NCBI GenBank assembly: GCA_025060675.1
Contig: JANXBI010000023.1
Location: forward strand, 1-24,721
From: Candidatus Caldatribacterium sp.
GTDB lineage: Bacteria > Atribacterota > Atribacteria > Atribacterales > Caldatribacteriaceae
DNA length: 24,721 bases
Direction: 5' to 3'
Shown here: in pieces, positions 23,070-24,721 of the stretch
How the letters are laid out: every line of letters starts with the position of its first letter
Numbering within the stretch: the stretch's first letter is position 1
Program-made: the position numbers and the translations under genes
Notes under the pieces: model-generated
The model's input: the letters and a program-made list of their open reading frames with translations, nothing else
What the model was told of the DNA's origin: nothing
Database searches by the model: none

Positions 23070-24151
23070 CGCCAATCCACCACCGCATAAAGGCAAATCC
23101 CAAGACCGCCAAAGATGAAATTGGGCATCCAGGCGGAGAGCCATGGGGCAAGGATGTCTCCACGACCGAGAGAGCGGAAAATGGAAAGGAGCATGTAATA
23201 GACAAAGGCAAGAATCACCGTCACAATAACCCCCAAAGCCTTAGTATCCCGTGTTTTCTGCACTCCAAGGGGCATCCCCATGAGCACAAAAACGACCGCC
23301 GAAAAGGGGAGGGAAAACTTGAAATGGTAAGCCACCTCAAACTTCTGGGTTTCACTCCCTGCTTGCTTGAGAATAGCAATCTGCTTACGGAGTTCCCGAG
23401 AGGACATCTCTTCGGGGCTTCGCTGCTTCTCGAAGAACTCCTGGAGCTCTTCCTTCATATCGATACGCATGACCGCAAATTCGACCTCTTCCTCAAGGTG
23501 CCCATCGTCCCCGTAACGATGCAGGACTCCTTTCTCAAGAACCCACTGGTCTTCAACCCAACGCGCCTTTTCGCTGAGGATGACATCGGGGAACTTCCGC
23601 CCCTTCCCGAGTTCGTAGATGATAACGTTTTTCATCTCCCAAGTCGTTGCATCAAGCTCATTCACATAGAAATAGCGGTTCTCTGCATCCCGGAAGAAAA
23701 CGTTCTGCTGAATTTTGGGTGGCGCCTTCCGATACACATAGTACCGCACAAGACTCTGAGCCTTGTGGTTCGTCTCTGGGACGACGAAGTCGTTGAGGAG
23801 AAATGACCCTAAGGCAACAAGGAAAGCAAAGGCGACATAGGGAAGGAGAAAACGCCTAATGCTCACCCCGCTTGCCTCAATAGCCACAAGCTCACTGTCC
23901 CGGCACAGCCTCCCAACGTGGAGCTCTGCAGCAAGAAGTCCAGAGATGGGAAAGGTCATGACCATTTGGGCGGGGATATAAAGGAGGAGGATTTCAAGGG
24001 TAATGAGGAAAGGAACCTTCTGATTCACGAAAAAATCCATGAGCTCAAAGAGGGTCTGCACGAGCATAACAACAGTGACAGCTCCTACCCAGGTGAACAT
24101 GCCGACAGCCGTTTCCCGGGCTACGTAACGATCTAAGATTGTCACAAACAA
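23066..24151 (-). CDS. LptF/LptG-family lipopolysaccharide export permease
   Basis: An inner-membrane component of the LptB2FG transporter, which pulls lipopolysaccharide from the inner membrane toward the periplasmic bridge. The 361 residues show the family layout: three N-terminal membrane segments (about 17-38, 50-78 with PAQMVMTFPISGLLAAEL, and 100-124), a periplasmic beta-jellyroll at about 130-265, and three C-terminal segments (about 277-360; HFKFSLPFSAVVFVLMGMPLGV). RLCRDSELVAIEASGVSIRRF is the conserved cytoplasmic coupling helix. Only one such gene is in view, so F and G cannot be told apart. The start is TTG with AAGGTGA seven bases upstream. It is the first gene of the six-gene operon and implies an outer membrane. 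Confidence 0.93.
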   Translation of the reverse strand: MFVTILDRYVARETAVGMFTWVGAVTVVMLVQTLFELMDFFVNQKVPFLITLEILLLYIPAQMVMTFPISGLLAAELHVGRLCRDSELVAIEASGVSIRRFLLPYVAFAFLVALGSFLLNDFVVPETNHKAQSLVRYYVYRKAPPKIQQNVFFRDAENRYFYVNELDATTWEMKNVIIYELGKGRKFPDVILSEKARWVEDQWVLEKGVLHRYGDDGHLEEEVEFAVMRIDMKEELQEFFEKQRSPEEMSSRELRKQIAILKQAGSETQKFEVAYHFKFSLPFSAVVFVLMGMPLGVQKTRDTKALGVIVTVILAFVYYMLLSIFRSLGRGDILAPWLSAWMPNFIFGGLGICLYAVVDWR

Positions 24152-24171
24152 CGGACGTCACCTTTTTCCGT

Positions 24172-24201
24172 ATTGTATCAGCCTGGACTATTCCCGGGCA
24201 A
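24172..24201 (-). promoter_or_regulatory. Promoter of the permease-sigma factor operon
   Basis: On the minus strand TTGCCC (24196-24201) is followed by 18 bases and TACAAT (24172-24177). Transcription from about 24165 would give a leader of about 14 bases that contains the AAGGTGA ribosome site before the TTG start. Confidence 0.55.
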
Positions 24202-24483
24202 GGAAACAGAGGAGGCTAATCGCCACAAGCACCGCAGGCACAAGAACACCACCAAGCCAGGGAGGTCAAAGGAGAACCGGGAAAGCCAGAGCGTACCGAT
24301 GACCACAGAAAGAAGAGCAAGCACCTGATCATTTGGCTTTTGACATAGCCTCTTGCCAAAAGATGCTTCTTCCCCACGTCGTCCAGGAATGAGCAACAAG
24401 ACGAAAATGGAAGTGAAACTCCCTCTTCCAAGGGCAACGAGGAACGTTGCGATAGGCTGCCCAAGAGTGGAATCCACACCCAA
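24178..24483 (-). CDS. Doubtful small membrane protein or gene remnant
   Basis: An open frame of 101 codons with three hydrophobic stretches (IATFLVALGRGSFTSIFVLLLI, VLALLSVVIGTLWL, LPGLVVFLCLRCLW). I recognise no family. The start would be TTG without a clear ribosome site, it ends inside the permease promoter, and an overlapping frame of similar length is also hydrophobic. It may be a small membrane protein, a decayed frame-shifted gene, or chance. Confidence 0.22.
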   Translation of the reverse strand: MGVDSTLGQPIATFLVALGRGSFTSIFVLLLIPGRRGEEASFGKRLCQKPNDQVLALLSVVIGTLWLSRFSFDLPGLVVFLCLRCLWRLASSVSLPGNSPG

Positions 24484-24574
24484 GTGCTCAGCAACACCTC
24501 ATACGCTCCTTCGAGAATCCGACCTCTGTGCACTGCACAAGGATACCGTAAGGAGGAGGTTTTTGCAAATGCTC

Positions 24575-24721
24575 CTATTCTATCTCCTCAACCTCAAGCC
24601 CAAGCACCTGGGCGATTTGGCGGAGCGCAGCAGCATGTGCCCCTCCCACAAGGCATACATGGTGGGAGGGGAGCTTTTCAACGAGCCTGTACCCATCTCG
24701 AACCCGAATGAGTGCTCCATT
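24575..24721 (-). CDS. C-terminal end of an unrecognised gene (runs off the window)
   Basis: The last 48 codons of a minus-strand gene that continues beyond the window, ending at a TAG at 24575-24577. The visible end includes LIRVRDGYRLVEKLPSHH, then CLVGGAHAAALRQIAQVLGL, and finishes VEEIE. It looks like genuine coding sequence: a strand, a Gly-Gly turn, then an amphipathic helix. I cannot name the family. It would lie upstream of the permease operon on the same strand. Confidence 0.6.
   Translation of the reverse strand, partial: NGALIRVRDGYRLVEKLPSHHVCLVGGAHAAALRQIAQVLGLEVEEIE

Larger units (their letters stand above)
24152..24574. other. 423-base stretch without a convincing gene
   Basis: Apart from the permease promoter (24172-24201) and one doubtful hydrophobic frame (24178-24483), this stretch shows no gene, RNA fold or clear terminator that I can support. 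It separates the permease operon from the unrecognised gene at the right edge. Confidence 0.6.

Noticed and set aside
23070..23144. 25-codon extension of the secreted TPR protein
   Set aside because: Inside the permease gene; the ATG at 23069 begins a proper signal peptide.
1..24721. CRISPR arrays, insertion sequences, phage genes or a recombined tRNA attachment site
   Set aside because: No spaced direct repeats, transposase or integrase, or duplicated tRNA end was seen anywhere in the window.

Overview
The window looks like a compact chromosomal segment of a diderm, probably thermophilic bacterium. An LptF/LptG-type permease points to a lipopolysaccharide-type outer membrane. There are also a chemoreceptor, an alpha/beta glycyl-tRNA synthetase, a pyruvate phosphate dikinase with its regulatory kinase, and an ion-pumping membrane pyrophosphatase. 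GC content is moderately high, proteins are rich in Glu, Lys and Arg, intergenic gaps are short, and 11 of 21 complete genes start with GTG or TTG. This fits an Atribacterota-like (Caldatribacterium-like) genome, but that placement is inference from gene content and no search was run. I see no insertion sequence, phage gene, CRISPR array or integrase.

Layout. At 1-2500 (minus) a chemoreceptor lies just downstream of a secreted Cache-domain protein, apparently a split sensory system. At 2569-3375 (minus) is a secreted glutaminyl cyclotransferase, divergent from a short-chain dehydrogenase at 3466-4221 (plus). The dehydrogenase converges with a secreted protein of unknown function at 4222-4875. 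That protein follows tRNA-Asn (4898-4972) by 22 bases. The tRNA has a near-consensus promoter buried in the end of rpoD. From 5000 to 17493 (minus) runs a set of housekeeping genes: rpoD, dnaG, membrane pyrophosphatase, dGTPase-like HD protein, pyruvate phosphate dikinase, its regulatory protein, glyS and glyQ. In transcription order this run begins at a consensus promoter upstream of glyQ. It is interrupted by intrinsic terminators after the dikinase gene and after the pyrophosphatase gene.

At 17621-18160 (minus) is an orphan macro-domain protein, divergent from an isocitrate/isopropylmalate-type dehydrogenase at 18228-19289 (plus).

The last region, 19292-24201, is a tightly packed six-gene minus-strand operon. 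It starts with the LptG-like permease and continues with a secreted TPR protein, a TPR lipoprotein with a carboxypeptidase-regulatory-like domain, an ECF-type sigma factor, a single-pass membrane protein with an outside glycogen-binding (CBM48-like) domain, and a secreted helical-repeat protein. The membrane protein is placed and built like an anti-sigma factor. This suggests a carbohydrate-responsive envelope regulatory system and is the most interesting part of the window. The right edge holds a 423-base stretch with no convincing gene and the C-terminal end of an unrecognised gene that continues past the window.

Several enzymes are linked by pyrophosphate. Glycyl-tRNA synthetase makes it, the dikinase interconverts it with phosphoenolpyruvate metabolism, and the membrane pyrophosphatase turns its hydrolysis into an ion gradient. 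Their adjacency suggests a pyrophosphate-based energy economy.
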